Shown piece after piece: positions 35,716 through 49,240 of a DNA stretch of 64,000 bases (the stretch's first letter is position 1; every line of letters starts with the position of its first letter). Both the position numbers and the translations under genes were made by a program. A model generated the notes under the pieces. That model was not told the origin of the DNA. It worked only from the letters and a program-made list of their open reading frames with translations, and searched no databases. The stretch lies in NCBI GenBank assembly GCA_964036315.1, contig OZ038478.1, positions 143,534,057 through 143,598,056 of the forward strand, given 5' to 3'. The stretch is from Acanthosepion esculentum. Lineage: Eukaryota > Mollusca > Cephalopoda > Sepiida > Sepiidae.

Positions 35716-37538
35716 CTACTGGAATTTATTAAAATTTCTTCTATTTTTGTTTTTAGAGTTTCATGAATAATTTTAATGAAATTATTTCATGTAGATCCAT
35801 TTGAATTATCGGATTAAATGCAGGAAGCATGACTATTTGGGAGTAGATGATAAGAAATGGATTGAATACCATCAGAGGACATGGACGTGGGATTATCAAA
35901 CGTTTTGATTAAGCAGTCGAGCACTTTGATTACTCCAAACATTTGGCCTCATTCGACAAGAGTATCATGTTGTTAAAGATGAGCGAGGTCTGTGTCGTCT
36001 TAACGCTTTCTCTTGTTCGTTGCCCATTAGAAAACAACGAAAGTCCTATGTTTTATCTAACAGAGAAAAGAAAACGAGAATATTAATTACATCAATGATT
36101 TCCACATAGGTTAGATTGGTGGAAACGAGATAGACGCTTGCAAAATGATGCACAATGCATAGCTGAGAGTAACTACCAGGATACTCATAGCTGCATTTGG
36201 TTATCCTGCAAACAACAGGGACAAAGATATCTACTGAAAACTGCGAATAGTGATGGAATCGCTAAGGATTAAAAACTGCAATTTTGTTGACACATTTGGA
36301 AATGGAAAAATGGAAGAGAGGAAGCTAAGAAAAGATATCAGCTAGAAACGAAATTAGTTTGAGGAGGTGTGAACTAATGAAGATCAGGAAGGACGGAGAA
36401 GAACTAGTTAATGGTGTTCGCAAGAAATAGAAGAATTATTGCAGCATATTTAACAGTACGAGTTCGATTGCAGGATTTGAAACCCTGATTTTCAAGACAA
36501 GTAAGCTGTTTATTTTTTCTGAGAAGATGGTGTAAGAAAAGTTTTTTCCTGTTACTCATTTGTGTCTTGTATCGAGATAAGCCCATTTTAGTAAATATAG
36601 ATTCTTAAATACTAAGACCTTTCAGCGAAAAATGGACCATCGTTTTTCACAAATTCCTTTTCTTCATCATCTGTGAATTAGCCTGTTTTCCTTGACAAAT
36701 TTCCTGCTTTCACGTTTCCCGTTGCGTTCATCATGAGTTTCACTTCAGAGATTTCATTCTCTTAGCCTGACTGTCACGCAAGTCTAACGAGTTCAGTATT
36801 CCCTGCTATTTAGATCATAGATTTAGGGAAAAGAATTGGATTCATTCTTTTCTTAATAATATTTCTGCATAAGTGAATGCAACAGATTAGACCGGAAATT
36901 GATGTCGGATCCAAGATTTATCTTCACGATTTTATACATGCTAAGGAACAAGCACATCAATAAGATTATAATTAGTGAAATTTTAATGTAGAATTAGATG
37001 GATTACTGGGATTTTAATGGAGAATTTACGAAGTTGTAAAAGTATGATAAAAAAGACGGTTTTTCTTTTGATTAATAAAGTCCTTTCCATATAATCAAAC
37101 ATTAGACTCTCAAATTTCTTCTTTTTACAATACCGACAAGCGTTGATTGTTTGAATCATGACGAATATGGTAATGGATTTAAAAACATTTAGACAATAAA
37201 AATGCCGACAATCTGGAATTCGGATATAGGTTGAATGAGAATATTATTATGGTGTCAATGTCAAGAGGAATACGCCGGAATCCTGATAGGTTTCGAAACA
37301 TCCCCTTTTATATGGAAGTTCAAAGACGTCTTCTGATATTTTGGTTATTATATAAGATGGTTTGTTTTATTGGCTTTCTACTGATATATTAATTTCAAAA
37401 CCAATGGTGCATTCCGTAGACCACAAGTATAATTTCAGTATGAACTTCTTGATCCTATATTTGACTGGTGAATATATGACTTAGAGCTACATACAGTTTA
37501 TAAATTCTGCCAAGTACAGTTGGATACACAAACACACA
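34700..37538. other. Anonymous stretch with (GATA)n
   Basis: A (GATA)n run is at about 35674-35715. At 36462-36476 the minus strand reads GGGTTTCAAATCC, a possible decayed tRNA-type B box without a clear A box. No gene is recognised. Confidence 0.5.
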
Positions 37539-37549
37539 CACGCACGCAC

Positions 37550-37640
<91 letters not shown>
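37539..37640. repeat. (CA)n(TA)n microsatellite
   Basis: About 58 bp of CA followed by TA. Confidence 0.97.
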
Positions 37641-37641
<1 letters not shown>

Positions 37642-37844
37642 CACCCGTTCTAGGTCGGCTCGGCAATCTCTGTCGCAAACATATGAAGGATCAGGTATCA
37701 CCCACAAGAATTACAAATTCCTTTTTGGGCTTATTAACATATGAAAACCTGGCATCATACGGGCATTAGATTATGAGAAAATGCTAAAAATATTCACAAT
37801 TGATCGGTGTACGAATAATTACGTTGTTGACAATATATATATTT

Positions 37845-38092
37845 TTGCATGTGGGTTTACGATATACTTTGAATTCTAATTTGTTATTATTTCTAGTAAG
37901 TAGTATGTCTAGAAAAGGTAGAGAATTATTCGATTCATGTTCGTGGGTAAATTTTATAGTAGGTTCTACTCTATTCAATCTATCGGTGATTTTGTTCAAA
38001 TCATGTTTCTGTGGGTAAATGAATAAAATGTCATCGGTGTAACGGAAGTAATGTGTATCATCAGGGATTATATATTTGAAAGGTCCAGACTC
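37845..38092 (-). pseudogene. Penelope-like element RT segment, inverted 5' part
   Basis: The minus strand carries an open reverse-transcriptase segment of Penelope-like type. G-P-F-K-Y-I-I-P-D is followed by the catalytic Y-T-D-D-I-L-F-I-Y-P, then L-P-F-L-D-I-L-L-T-R and F-K-V-Y-R-K-P-T-C-K-N. The usual PLE order would continue downstream, but the minus strand leaves the element at about 37845. The continuation (R-K-P-T-C-K-N-D-Y) is found on the plus strand from 38093. A 25-bp stretch encoding V-Y-R-K-P-T-C is present at both places in inverted orientation (37845-37869 and 38093-38117). The RT part is therefore inverted relative to its own 3' part. Only the back of the RT is present. Confidence 0.85.
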
Positions 38093-38891
38093 AAGTATAT
38101 CGTAAACCCACATGCAAGAACGACTATTTACACTTTTACTTTCACAATGATACTAGGACTAAGAGAGGTGTTATTATTGGATTTTACTTGAGAGCTCTTC
38201 GAATCTGTTCAGCAAAATATTTAGATGACGAATTTAGTTATATCGAGGATACTTTCTCAAGCCTTTCGTATCCGAGACAATTAATACTCGGCGCTAAGCA
38301 TAAAGCCTTGAAAATTCACAAAGTTCGTTCATCAGTGCAAAATGACCCCCGACTACTACTACTACATCTACGGCAGGGAGAGGCACACTTTCAGCTGCCC
38401 CTGATAACCCTATTGGCCGCATATTTCTACCGAATAACCCTCTGACCGAACACATCTCCAACAATCTAAACGCGCTAAAAATTAAAACTACTACATTACC
38501 CACTAAAACTATTCGCAGTATACTAAATAATACTAGCAGACAGCATATTACATCCGATGCTTGCGTCTATCAGGTACTGTGCAGAGACTGCAACTTGAGT
38601 TATGTAGGCGAGACAGGTAGGTCTATAAAATCTCGTGTTTCCGCACATAAACGAGATATTCGCCTCGGTAATTTAAGTAGTGCTTTGTTTGTACACATAG
38701 CCAAATCTGATCACAATTTTGATTTCGACTCTGTGACGATTTTAAAATATATCCACAATAAAAACCTTAGGCAGATTTACGAGGCTGGCATGATATCCAC
38801 TTCACGTACAATAAACGCCAGACAGGGCTTCTTTAATATATCAACATTCCTAGCAAGATTAATGCTTGACAAACGTACCGATAAGCTATAG
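38093..38891 (+). pseudogene. Penelope-like element 3' part with GIY-YIG endonuclease domain
   Basis: The plus strand continues the RT with R-K-P-T-C-K-N-D-Y and the thumb-like R-G-V-I-I-G-F-Y-L-R-A-L-R-I-C-S. A one-base frame change occurs near 38350 in an ACT-repeat-rich stretch. The frame then runs I-S-N-N-L-N-A-L-K-I-K to C-R-D-C-N-L-S-Y-V-G-E-T-G-R-S-I-K-S-R, the GIY-YIG-type nuclease core with its Gly and catalytic Arg. It ends in Y-E-A-G-M-I with a candidate Glu and stops at 38889-38891. PLEs use RT plus this nuclease for target-primed insertion. Apart from the frameshift the plus-strand part is well kept. Confidence 0.88.
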
Positions 38892-39009
38892 TTTTAAATA
38901 GGTTCCCCCCCCTTTTCCACTTGGGATAAAATCTCTTCCCTGGGAGCAGGTTTTCGCAGCACCGCCCACGCGGCGCTAGCGTATCCGAATCCAAGAAAGA
39001 ATACACTGA
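38892..39009. other. PLE 3' flank or UTR
   Basis: It has a poly-C run (38906-38913) and a GC-rich block, GCACCGCCCACGCGGCGC. The element end is not defined. Confidence 0.4.
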
Positions 39010-39790
39010 CTTTAGAATTTCAGTTTTCTTTCGTCACTTGAGGAACATCCAGCAGTATCATTTGAAGAATTAGCAATGGAGCTTCGTTCAAACCATACAA
39101 CAGTTTATTGCCATCTTCAACAACTTCGAAAGGTTCATAAACTTGGAGAATGGGGGCCCCATGGATTATCTGAAGTCAAACGTAAATCCCGAGTTGACAT
39201 CTGATTTCTCTTCATTCTCGCCTATTTTGGATAGACTTGTGACTGGTGATGAAATATGAATGTTTTAGCAAAATGTTAAACGTCATAGTCAGTGGCTTCG
39301 TAATAGGTAAAAGGCCCAAACACAACCGAGAATGGAACTTCATGCGCAGATATGTCTTCTCTCAATTCGGTGCGATTACAAAGTAATAATTCACTTTGAG
39401 TTGCTACCATCGAATGCAACAATCAATATTCAAGTCTACTGTCAGCCATTAGAGTGTTTGAATGCATTGAAGAAAAAAGACTTGTTTTAATTGAAAGATA
39501 GTGAAGTTTCATCAGGACAATGCACGACCTCACACTGCAAAAGTCATATCCCAGGAGATTGTAGAACTTGGTTGGGAAAGAATTCTTCATCCACCTTATT
39601 CTCCAGATCTTGCTCCTTCGGACTACCATTTGTTCTTTACTTTGCAGAATCATCTGGATGAATTAACTCTCAAAACCCAGGAGGAGGTCGAAATTCTTCT
39701 CTTCAAAACCAAAAGAGTTCTTCATAAGTGGGATTAAGAAGCTAGCAAACAAATGGAAGGAAGTCATAGATAATCATGGAAACTAGATTG
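39010..39790 (+). pseudogene. Second mariner (DD34D) transposase, heavily decayed
   Basis: A mid-protein block reads M-E-L-R-S-N-H-T-T-V and L-G-E-W-G-P-H. It is followed by several stops through the first catalytic region (V-T-G-D-E then stop). A clean C-terminal frame (39501-39737) has H-Q-D-N-A-R-P-H-T-A, H-P-P-Y-S-P-D-L-A-P-S-D-Y-H and L-F-F. Here the second and third catalytic Asp residues are kept, unlike the 18-kb copy. The 5' end and its inverted repeat are missing; the sequence abuts the PLE remnant. It comes from a different mariner lineage than the 18.2-kb element. Confidence 0.82.
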
Positions 39791-40341
<551 letters not shown>

Positions 40342-40465
40342 TATATATGTGTGTGTGTGGTTTGAGGTGTGAATTTGTAAACAGTGACTATTTAAGCTAA
40401 TATTGCACGACTCTTCGGCAGAATTGAGTCACTGTCAGTCACTGTGTGTTTATCTAAATCTAAAA

Positions 40466-40618
40466 ATAAACACGCTAAAATTCACCTTCATCTGACGGCT
40501 TAGTGGGAGAAGTTCCGACTGACGCAAATTCAGTCGGGTTTCGATCCTAGCTAGAGGCAACCGGGCGTCTAGCCACACTGATGAGCTGTGAAACAGTGAA
40601 ACAGTCTGTCTGTGGACG

Positions 40619-40621
<3 letters not shown>
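40466..40621 (+). repeat. tRNA-headed SINE-like repeat carrying a hammerhead ribozyme
   Basis: ACGGCTTAGTGGG (40495-40507) fits an RNA polymerase III A box. GGGTTTCGATCC (40536-40547) fits a B box. The stretch between them can pair as an anticodon-type arm (CGACTG with CAGTCG). About 20 bp downstream begins the hammerhead at 40567-40620. The unit then meets a (TA)n tract. The 5' boundary is uncertain. A Pol III promoter plus hammerhead recalls the schistosome Sm-alpha repeats, but the family here is not known to me. Confidence 0.7.
40567..40620 (+). ncRNA. Type I hammerhead self-cleaving ribozyme
   Basis: All core elements are present in order. Stem I 5' strand is CCACA (40573-40577), then CTGATGA (40578-40584). 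Stem II is GCTGT/ACAGT around a GAA loop (40585-40597), with a G-U pair at its base. Next is GAA (40598-40600). Stem III is ACA/TGT around GTC (40601-40609). C at 40610 is the cleavage position of a GUC-type site. Stem I 3' strand is TGTGG (40611-40615). Stem I resumes after a TAG/AC internal loop with GTC (40567-40569) and GAC (40618-40620). Predicted cleavage follows 40610. The very short stem III is typical of metazoan retroelement hammerheads, which often need dimers to cut well. Confidence 0.85.

Positions 40622-40678
<57 letters not shown>
40622..40678. repeat. (TA)n tract, probable 3' tail of the minus-strand LINE
   Basis: TA run at the end of the LINE (40679-43570, minus). The same LINE family also ends in (TA)n at 55.3 kb. 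Confidence 0.85.
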
Positions 40679-43570
40679 GTAGTACTCGCTTGGAAAACCT
40701 CGGATAGCTAAACTTGTAGATATGTCAAGACAAATTTGTACCCGAGGAAAAAAAATTGGAAATAAAAAAGAAAGAACTAAAAACATCAGAACCGGGCGAA
40801 ACAAATCGTCAAGTGACTTAAGTCCTTAGTCCAAAGAAAAAAAATCAAACGACTAGAAAGACTATAACGTAGAGTACTCAATACGCTAAGTAGAGCGGTA
40901 AACTGCCTGGCTCGTTAGGATTTAGTCTTTACAAAGCCCGGGGGACACTCGAGGTAGAGAACTACATTAGAAGGCAATTTGTGTGGATAGAAGTGAAAGA
41001 TAACTGTTAATTCTAGCCGTGAACAACTTAAGATTGCAGTGTCTCGTTAACATATTGGGAGTCGTTTCCACAGGTCAGTCTCTCGCGGGAAAAAGCTGCA
41101 CCTAGGGAACTTACTTCTCACCAATGGAAAACGGGTGTAATGTGGGTGGTTTGTTACTATGTTCATGCCGTGAAGGTTTGATGGTGGGGTCAGGTAATGT
41201 AGTACGTCCGAGCACTTCTCGTGGAAGTAGCGGTAGATCAAAGAGAGATTTAACCCATCCCCCTGTGGGAGAGGGTGGAGAATAATTCGTCATCCGCAAG
41301 AGATCAGAAGAGTTTTGGGATCCTATCAAGGCTGGGAATTGGGGTCTGGATAGCTCCTGTCCAAGTATGACAACAGTAGTCCATTTCTGTCCTTATCTAG
41401 CTCTTGTAAAATAGAGGATAGCAAGAGGAGACAGGTACTTAGTGGGCGTCACTGAGGAATGGATCGTATGTACGAATTACACTTGACGTCGGGTGTGGGT
41501 TTGAAGCCGAATAGTCTTCAGAGACACGGTTCTTCCTCGAGAGAACCTCTGTTTATCATGGTTCGTGGTATTTCGGGGGTCAGATCGGCAATGATGGAAT
41601 GTAACTAGCTTGGTCTTCGAGACATTTAAGGTAATCAGCCAGTTTTACCCCATTGGATAGTTTTCGCAAGATCGAAGTGATCAGTCACCAATCTCTGACC
41701 ATCGAGAGTTTTAGAGGTGCCTCCGTATATAGTCGTATCATCCGCATGGATTTTTACAAATGATCTGAGTCTATTCTTAGGTAAATCACTTATGTAGATC
41801 AAAAAGTGAGTTGGATCGAGAAGTGACCCCTAGGGGACGCTTGCGATGGCCGCTAGCGCTTCGAAGGATTGGAGATTTCTACCTTCAGAGACCTACCTTT
41901 TCGGAAAGGTTTTATAATCGAGATGACACTTCCAGTGATTCCATAACTTGAGAGCGTGTGTAGTAACCCTTTGTGCCACACCTTGTCGAGAGCCTCTGTG
42001 ATATCCAATGCTATTGTCCTCGAGGTGTGTTTCTTGTCAAGACCTTTACTGATTCTATCAGTGATGGTAGTTAGGACATCGGCAATGGATGGACCCGATG
42101 AAAATCTATAATTATGGTCGCTGAAGAGAGTGTTTTTTTTAGTTGCTCGACGAGCTTTTTATTGATTATGGCTTCAAAAACTTTACTGATTATACTGAAG
42201 AGACTGTTGGGTCTGTACTGGGAGGGTGAAGATCGCATGCCCTCGTTCTTGAAAAATGAGTATACACTTGAAACCTTTCAAAGACTTGGGAAGGCTTTCT
42301 CCTTCAAGGAGCTGTTGAAAATTTGCTAGGATTGGGGATAATTCTGGGTTGATATTCTTAAGGACAACCATTGGAATTTTGTCTCGACCACTGGCTTTCT
42401 TAAATGTAGAGACTTCTCTTCCTGTAATGGTAATATTACTGAGATTGTACTCAGTGAGACGTCGGAAGTTGGGGAGGAGATGGTCTTTGTCATTCTAACT
42501 TTGAGTTAGAGGCAAAGATCGAGGCCAAAATGTTTTCCATATCTGTCGAGGAAGATATGACCTCGGGGCCATTTATAATTATGGGCACAACTGTTTGCAT
42601 TTGTTCATGATTTGGCTGGCGAGCTTCCAGAATTCACGGATCCAACTGGATTCTTTTCCACCTTGGTTTGAACTGCTGGTGCGTAACTGCACTTGGTGTT
42701 TTCTGTAACATCTTCGCAGCGATGTCAGGCAGTTCTGAATGCAGTGAGGGTCAAAGCACATCGTTCCTTGAAATAGATATTGAAGTAGAGGTTTCGGTGT
42801 GTTATGGCTGCATCGCATTCAGGGGTGAACCAATCAGTGACAAAGGTAACAGTTTGGAATGCATCAGGCTTGACGAAGGTTCGGAGGGGAGTTTCTATCA
42901 TGCAGGATCGAAAGCTGTCTGAGTTTGGATTCGCATCGAGAAAAATTGTTCTACACAACGGTACACCAGGGATGCCTTAATTTTGATATCAATTGATTAT
43001 GAAATGGTCTGACGTGCCTAAAGTAGGACTTTTGCTAAGCATTTATCAAGGAAAGGTGTTAGAAAGAGGTCAAGGAGATTTGTCAGATGTCCTGTCGAAA
43101 CCGGGACATGGGTAGATGTTTCGATTATCTAGGTTAGTTAATGGGTGAGGGAGAAGTCTCTGCCTTCATCATCGGTTTTCTTGGAGCGGATTAACCATTC
43201 TTTATGGTGGAGATTGAAGTCGCCGTAGATATAAATGCTGGCTGGGGGAAAACTGAATGTGGATATTATCAATCTTTGTAGATATTCAGTTGAACTTTAT
43301 CGTCCGTTCGTCTTGAGGGCGATAGAGAGCAAAGATAAATGTGGTACACTGGATAAGTGTCACGAGTAAGTACATGTATGGGAGATCGGGTTCCTCGTTT
43401 TTTTTGGTCCCTGCCACATGATGTAGGCTACGAGTTTGTGACCGTGACAATTTAGATGGTCGAATTTAGCTGTATGAGATGTGTATCCCGGGACTGTGAG
43501 GTCCTCTAGTGCGCTTGAAGCGTTGATACTGGTTTCAGAAAGTAACAAGAGGTCTGGTTTGGACTGAAAA
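40679..43570 (-). pseudogene. EN+RT non-LTR retrotransposon (CR1/Jockey-like, family L-A), decayed
   Basis: The minus strand gives ORF2 pieces in order. The endonuclease start has L-L-S-E-T-S-I-N-A-S-S and V-P-G-Y-T-S-H-T (43.5-43.4 kb). Next come a C-D-A-A-I-T-H-R region (42.8 kb), then V-V-L-K-N-I-N-P-E-L-S-P-I-L-A (42.36 kb). The RT palm has A-I-A-S-V-P-Q-G-S-L-L-D-P with I-Y-I-S-D-L-P (about 41.8 kb) and H-A-D-D-T-T-I-Y-G. The C-terminal tail includes Y-F-H-E-K-C-S-D-V-L-H and F-F-P-R-E-T-D-L-W-K-R-L-P (41.2-41.05 kb). Many stops and frameshifts are present. Such LINEs nick DNA with the endonuclease and copy RNA into the site. It is the longest copy of this family in the window; ORF1 is not recognised upstream. 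Confidence 0.85.
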
Positions 43571-45007
43571 TGGTCTTCCCCTTTCTGGAAAGTTGCAATG
43601 TAGCCCCATCACGTTGGCGTAGGAGATGGCATACGTGGGGTCTGTTTTGTTATTTTAAGGTTTGCTCGTTTGTTCATTTTCATTTTGTTTGGTGTCATGT
43701 GTGTATAGGTATTACATGTTTCGACAGGGTGATGATGGGTATATCTCACCCCCCACTCGCAACGTAGCGACACAATACTTTCGTCAGTAGATGAGTTTTA
43801 CTAAGAAACACAGCGGTCTCTGCCCTCGCAATAATGCCAGGTATCTCCATTGTCTCTTTCGAGGTAGAATAATTCCTAGAATCATTCCCGAGTGCACCAA
43901 ATCACAAAGATTAATTGAAGCTGCTATTAAAATCTTTTTTCTGGTTTACCCGGCCAGGCTTTGACACCTTTTTTTATATTTGCCTACTCCACTGTAAGTT
44001 TATGTCTAACCTAATTCTTTGTATTTGCGTTATATCTCTTCCAATTTTTCCCCATATCATACATCTGAGGAGGTGCTGAAGATGTCTCTGCTCAACCAAG
44101 AAAATATTTTCAAAATGGCTTTGTCTTTTGTCTGGTCAGATTTTAGTAATTGGGACGAGCCAACAACTTTTCAGCAGCCGCTTTACATATATTGCTCTAA
44201 TGTGTTCTTAAATTATCATGATCGGATATTGTTTTGATGCTGCTTTGTTTCATTCTTTCTTTCTTTCACTCTTGCTTTTCTTCTTTTCCCTTCTTTTTAA
44301 CTATTCTACTCTGCTTTTTGTAGTCCAGAGAAGAAATTAAACGCTGACGTGAAATATTACGTTGAGATCCAACTTTCATATTGTTCGTCGATACGTCAAT
44401 TTGACCTGTTTTAAAGTTAGACGCAATGTTAGCTTACACTTGCTTTATGTTTCACTTCATTTCTGCTCACCTTCCTTTTTTCCTTTTCAGCAATATCTCT
44501 TCATTTCTGAAACGCTACATTTTGTGTTGGCTTTTTATTTTTCACTTATTTTCCTTTATTTCTCTTTCCCATTTCCTTTCCTGTTATTCATAACATTAAT
44601 CCCATATTTTCAACTTTTTTCGGTGTTCAGTGTTCATTTTTGATGTTATTCTAATTTTCTTTTTATATATTACCTTAGGTGGTCAATTAATTCACAGTGA
44701 TGTTTTTTTAAAATTCCATCAGCTGTTTCATTTACTTTCGTTTGGTTTGTTTTGAACATCTTTTTCTAAACATATCCTTTGCTTTTTGTTCATTTTCTTT
44801 TCCGTTCATATCAATAATATTTTGTGATTCTTTTTCAGTGTGATAATCTATTCTTACCATGTCTTTCGTTTTACTTTCGCTCTAACCCTCAAAATATTCG
44901 CCACTTTGGTATCTACTGATCTTAGTTTAATAATGTACACGGAAACAACTTTAGAACAAGCATGTGAATCAAACTGACTCCATAAACTAATATTCCACAA
45001 GACTAGA
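43571..45007. other. Pyrimidine-rich stretch
   Basis: Strong T/C bias on the plus strand (CTTTC, TTTTCC runs), especially 44250-44880. Short Phe/Leu-rich frames result from the bias. No gene is recognised; it may include the LINE 5' region. Confidence 0.5.
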
Positions 45008-45490
45008 TTGCAAACTATTGCCGTAAACACGACGTTTACTATTTTTTTATTCTATGTTATTTTGTTTCCTCTTTCATTTTTTCCTTTTGGTCAAATTTAC
45101 ACTAAACAAGGCAGTAAAGCCACTAAGACACAAGGGGTTACTAGATGCGAAAGAATTAGAAAGCAGAGAACATTAAGAAGGAACGAGAACAATAGAAGAA
45201 TAATCCGGAAGACAGTAGATAACCATTTCCGTTTTATTTCTTTGATATTTCTCCTTCTCAGTTGCGTTTATATCCTTACTGAATTCTATTATTTATTGTC
45301 TCTTCATTCACTCTTGTCTACTATTTCTCTACTTTATTTCATTATTTTTGGTCAATTACGATTCACACTCCTCTCTAACATTTTTCTTTTAAGATTCTAT
45401 TTTTTATTTTTACATTTAAATTGTTGTACAAGTTTGAATTTGTTATTTTCAAATTGTAATTTAAACGTTCTTCTTGTAAATGATGTTTAG
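45008..45490 (+). other. 160-codon open frame, unassigned
   Basis: It has a short hydrophobic start, then a basic segment (residues ~35-70: T-K-Q-G-S-K, R-C-E-R-I-R-K-Q-R-T-L-R-R), then long Leu/Phe-rich stretches. The hydrophobic part coincides with the T-rich strand bias, so membrane segments cannot be inferred. The basic segment in otherwise T-rich DNA is the only hint of real coding. No family is recognised. Confidence 0.25.
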
Positions 45491-45552
45491 TTTTTGTTCT
45501 TCTCACTTTCCTTCATTAGCTTCTATATAAGTTAGTCTAGTTTTCTTTCTCT

Positions 45553-45850
45553 GCCTGCTATCCACATTGTGTCATCTAAATATCTTATATTATTAAGATT
45601 GTGGCCGCCAATAATGAATAGGAATTCTAATTCTCTCAGAATCGCCTCACTGTTTAAGTTGAATATGTCAGGTGAGAAGACCCATCCTTGTCTTACATCC
45701 CATTCTATTTTTGTATATTTACTGAATTAATTTCCTATCAGTATGCAGGCTGTTTATTGCCAGGCTAGGTTCTCGATTATTCTAATTTCCTTCCTAAACA
45801 TGTCAAGGTTACTTAGTAATACCAACAGTTGTTTGTGACGGAAAATGTTT
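45553..45850 (-). pseudogene. RTE-like LINE reverse-transcriptase palm fragment
   Basis: A clean minus-strand frame (45702 to 45553) reads D-V-R-Q-G-W-V-F-S-P-D-I-F-N-L, then E-L-E-F-L-F-I-I-G-G-H-N-L, then I-R-Y-L-D-D-T-M. These are RT motifs B (R-Q-G...S-P) and C (Y-x-D-D). Upstream, 45703-45850 looks like degraded preceding sequence with stops. Thumb and C-terminal region are missing. RT copies element RNA into DNA at the target; this fragment cannot do so. It differs from family L-A, which has V-P-Q-G-S. Confidence 0.8.
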
Positions 45851-46019
45851 CATTACGTTCTATACATTCCTAAATAACACCACCTAAATAATATTATTAT
45901 AAATTACATTTTTACATATAAGTATTCACTATTTCCTTTGAGTATAAGCGTTTTATTTTCGTACTATATATTTCTTTTATTTCCCATATCAATTGAATAT
46001 CTTTACATTTTTTAGTAAT

Positions 46020-46345
46020 TTCCTGTGTAGAAATTTTACTAATAAAGGCATTCTAGGCTACATATTCTAAATACTCCGAAGTAAAGACCTGTGATTCATC
46101 CTGAGTTTTTGACTGGCGGTTTCCCCATAACATTAGAATCTAATTTGTTAGTGTCCCATATTAATAGGATCACAAAGAAAGGTCGTATTTTGTTTATTTC
46201 AGGCTCATGTGTTAATACGATGCTTGCATCTACGTTATTAAGTCTCTTTATTATGTTTAGTAGATTTTCCGGGTGAGGATATATTAAAAGGACGTCATTT
46301 ATGTATCTGAGGCAAGTGGAAGTATTAAATATGATCTGTTTAAAT
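46020..46345 (-). pseudogene. Penelope-like RT fragment, diverged
   Basis: The minus strand gives L-R-Y-I-N-D-V-L-L-I-Y-P-H-P-E-N-L and L-T-H-E-P-E-I-N-K, then P-F-F-V-I-L-L, N-K-L-D-S-N-V and K-P-P-V-K-N. After a break comes G-V-F-R-I-C-S-L-E-C-L. These match in order the RT part of the PLE at 37.8-38.2 kb (Y-T-D-D-I-L-F-I-Y-P, L-P-F-L-D-I-L-L, R-K-P-T-C-K-N, A-L-R-I-C-S). The catalytic Y-x-D-D is changed to Y-I-N-D, and stops are present. It is an old, separate insertion. Confidence 0.75.
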
Positions 46346-48999
<2,654 letters not shown>

Positions 49000-49240
49000 G
49001 TTTACAAATTCGCGCTTTCTCTCCAGAGTGCTCGACGGGAATTAAATTTCTGGGTTGTTTCCCTGAATCACAGCTCATTCCCGATCTGGTAGCACGCTTA
49101 AGCCCCTGTAGTCGAGACACTAAGGAGAACAGCTCATCAGAACAATTGTTATGAAAGCATTTGCAAAAATGACAGCGGAAAATCACGTCACGTTGGTGAG
49201 AAGGTGCTTGAATTTGAGATGCCATGTCAGGATTGATTAC
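49000..49240 (-). pseudogene. LINE ORF2 3' remnant, family L-A
   Basis: The minus strand reads L/M-A-S-Q-I-Q-A-P-S-H-Q-R-D-V and C-K-C-F-H-N-N-C-S-D-E-L-F-S-L-V-S-R-L. This is the C-terminal signature of the L-A LINE. The frame stays open beyond it, but residues after about position 60 no longer match. Confidence 0.8.

Noticed and set aside
36455..36480. tRNA gene on the minus strand
   Set aside because: Only a B-box-like GGGTTTCAAATCC is present. No cloverleaf or A box could be drawn; at most a decayed SINE.
38188..38503. Independent genes on both strands at 38.2-38.5 kb
   Set aside because: The plus frame is the PLE itself with a frameshift, and the minus frame is its shadow.
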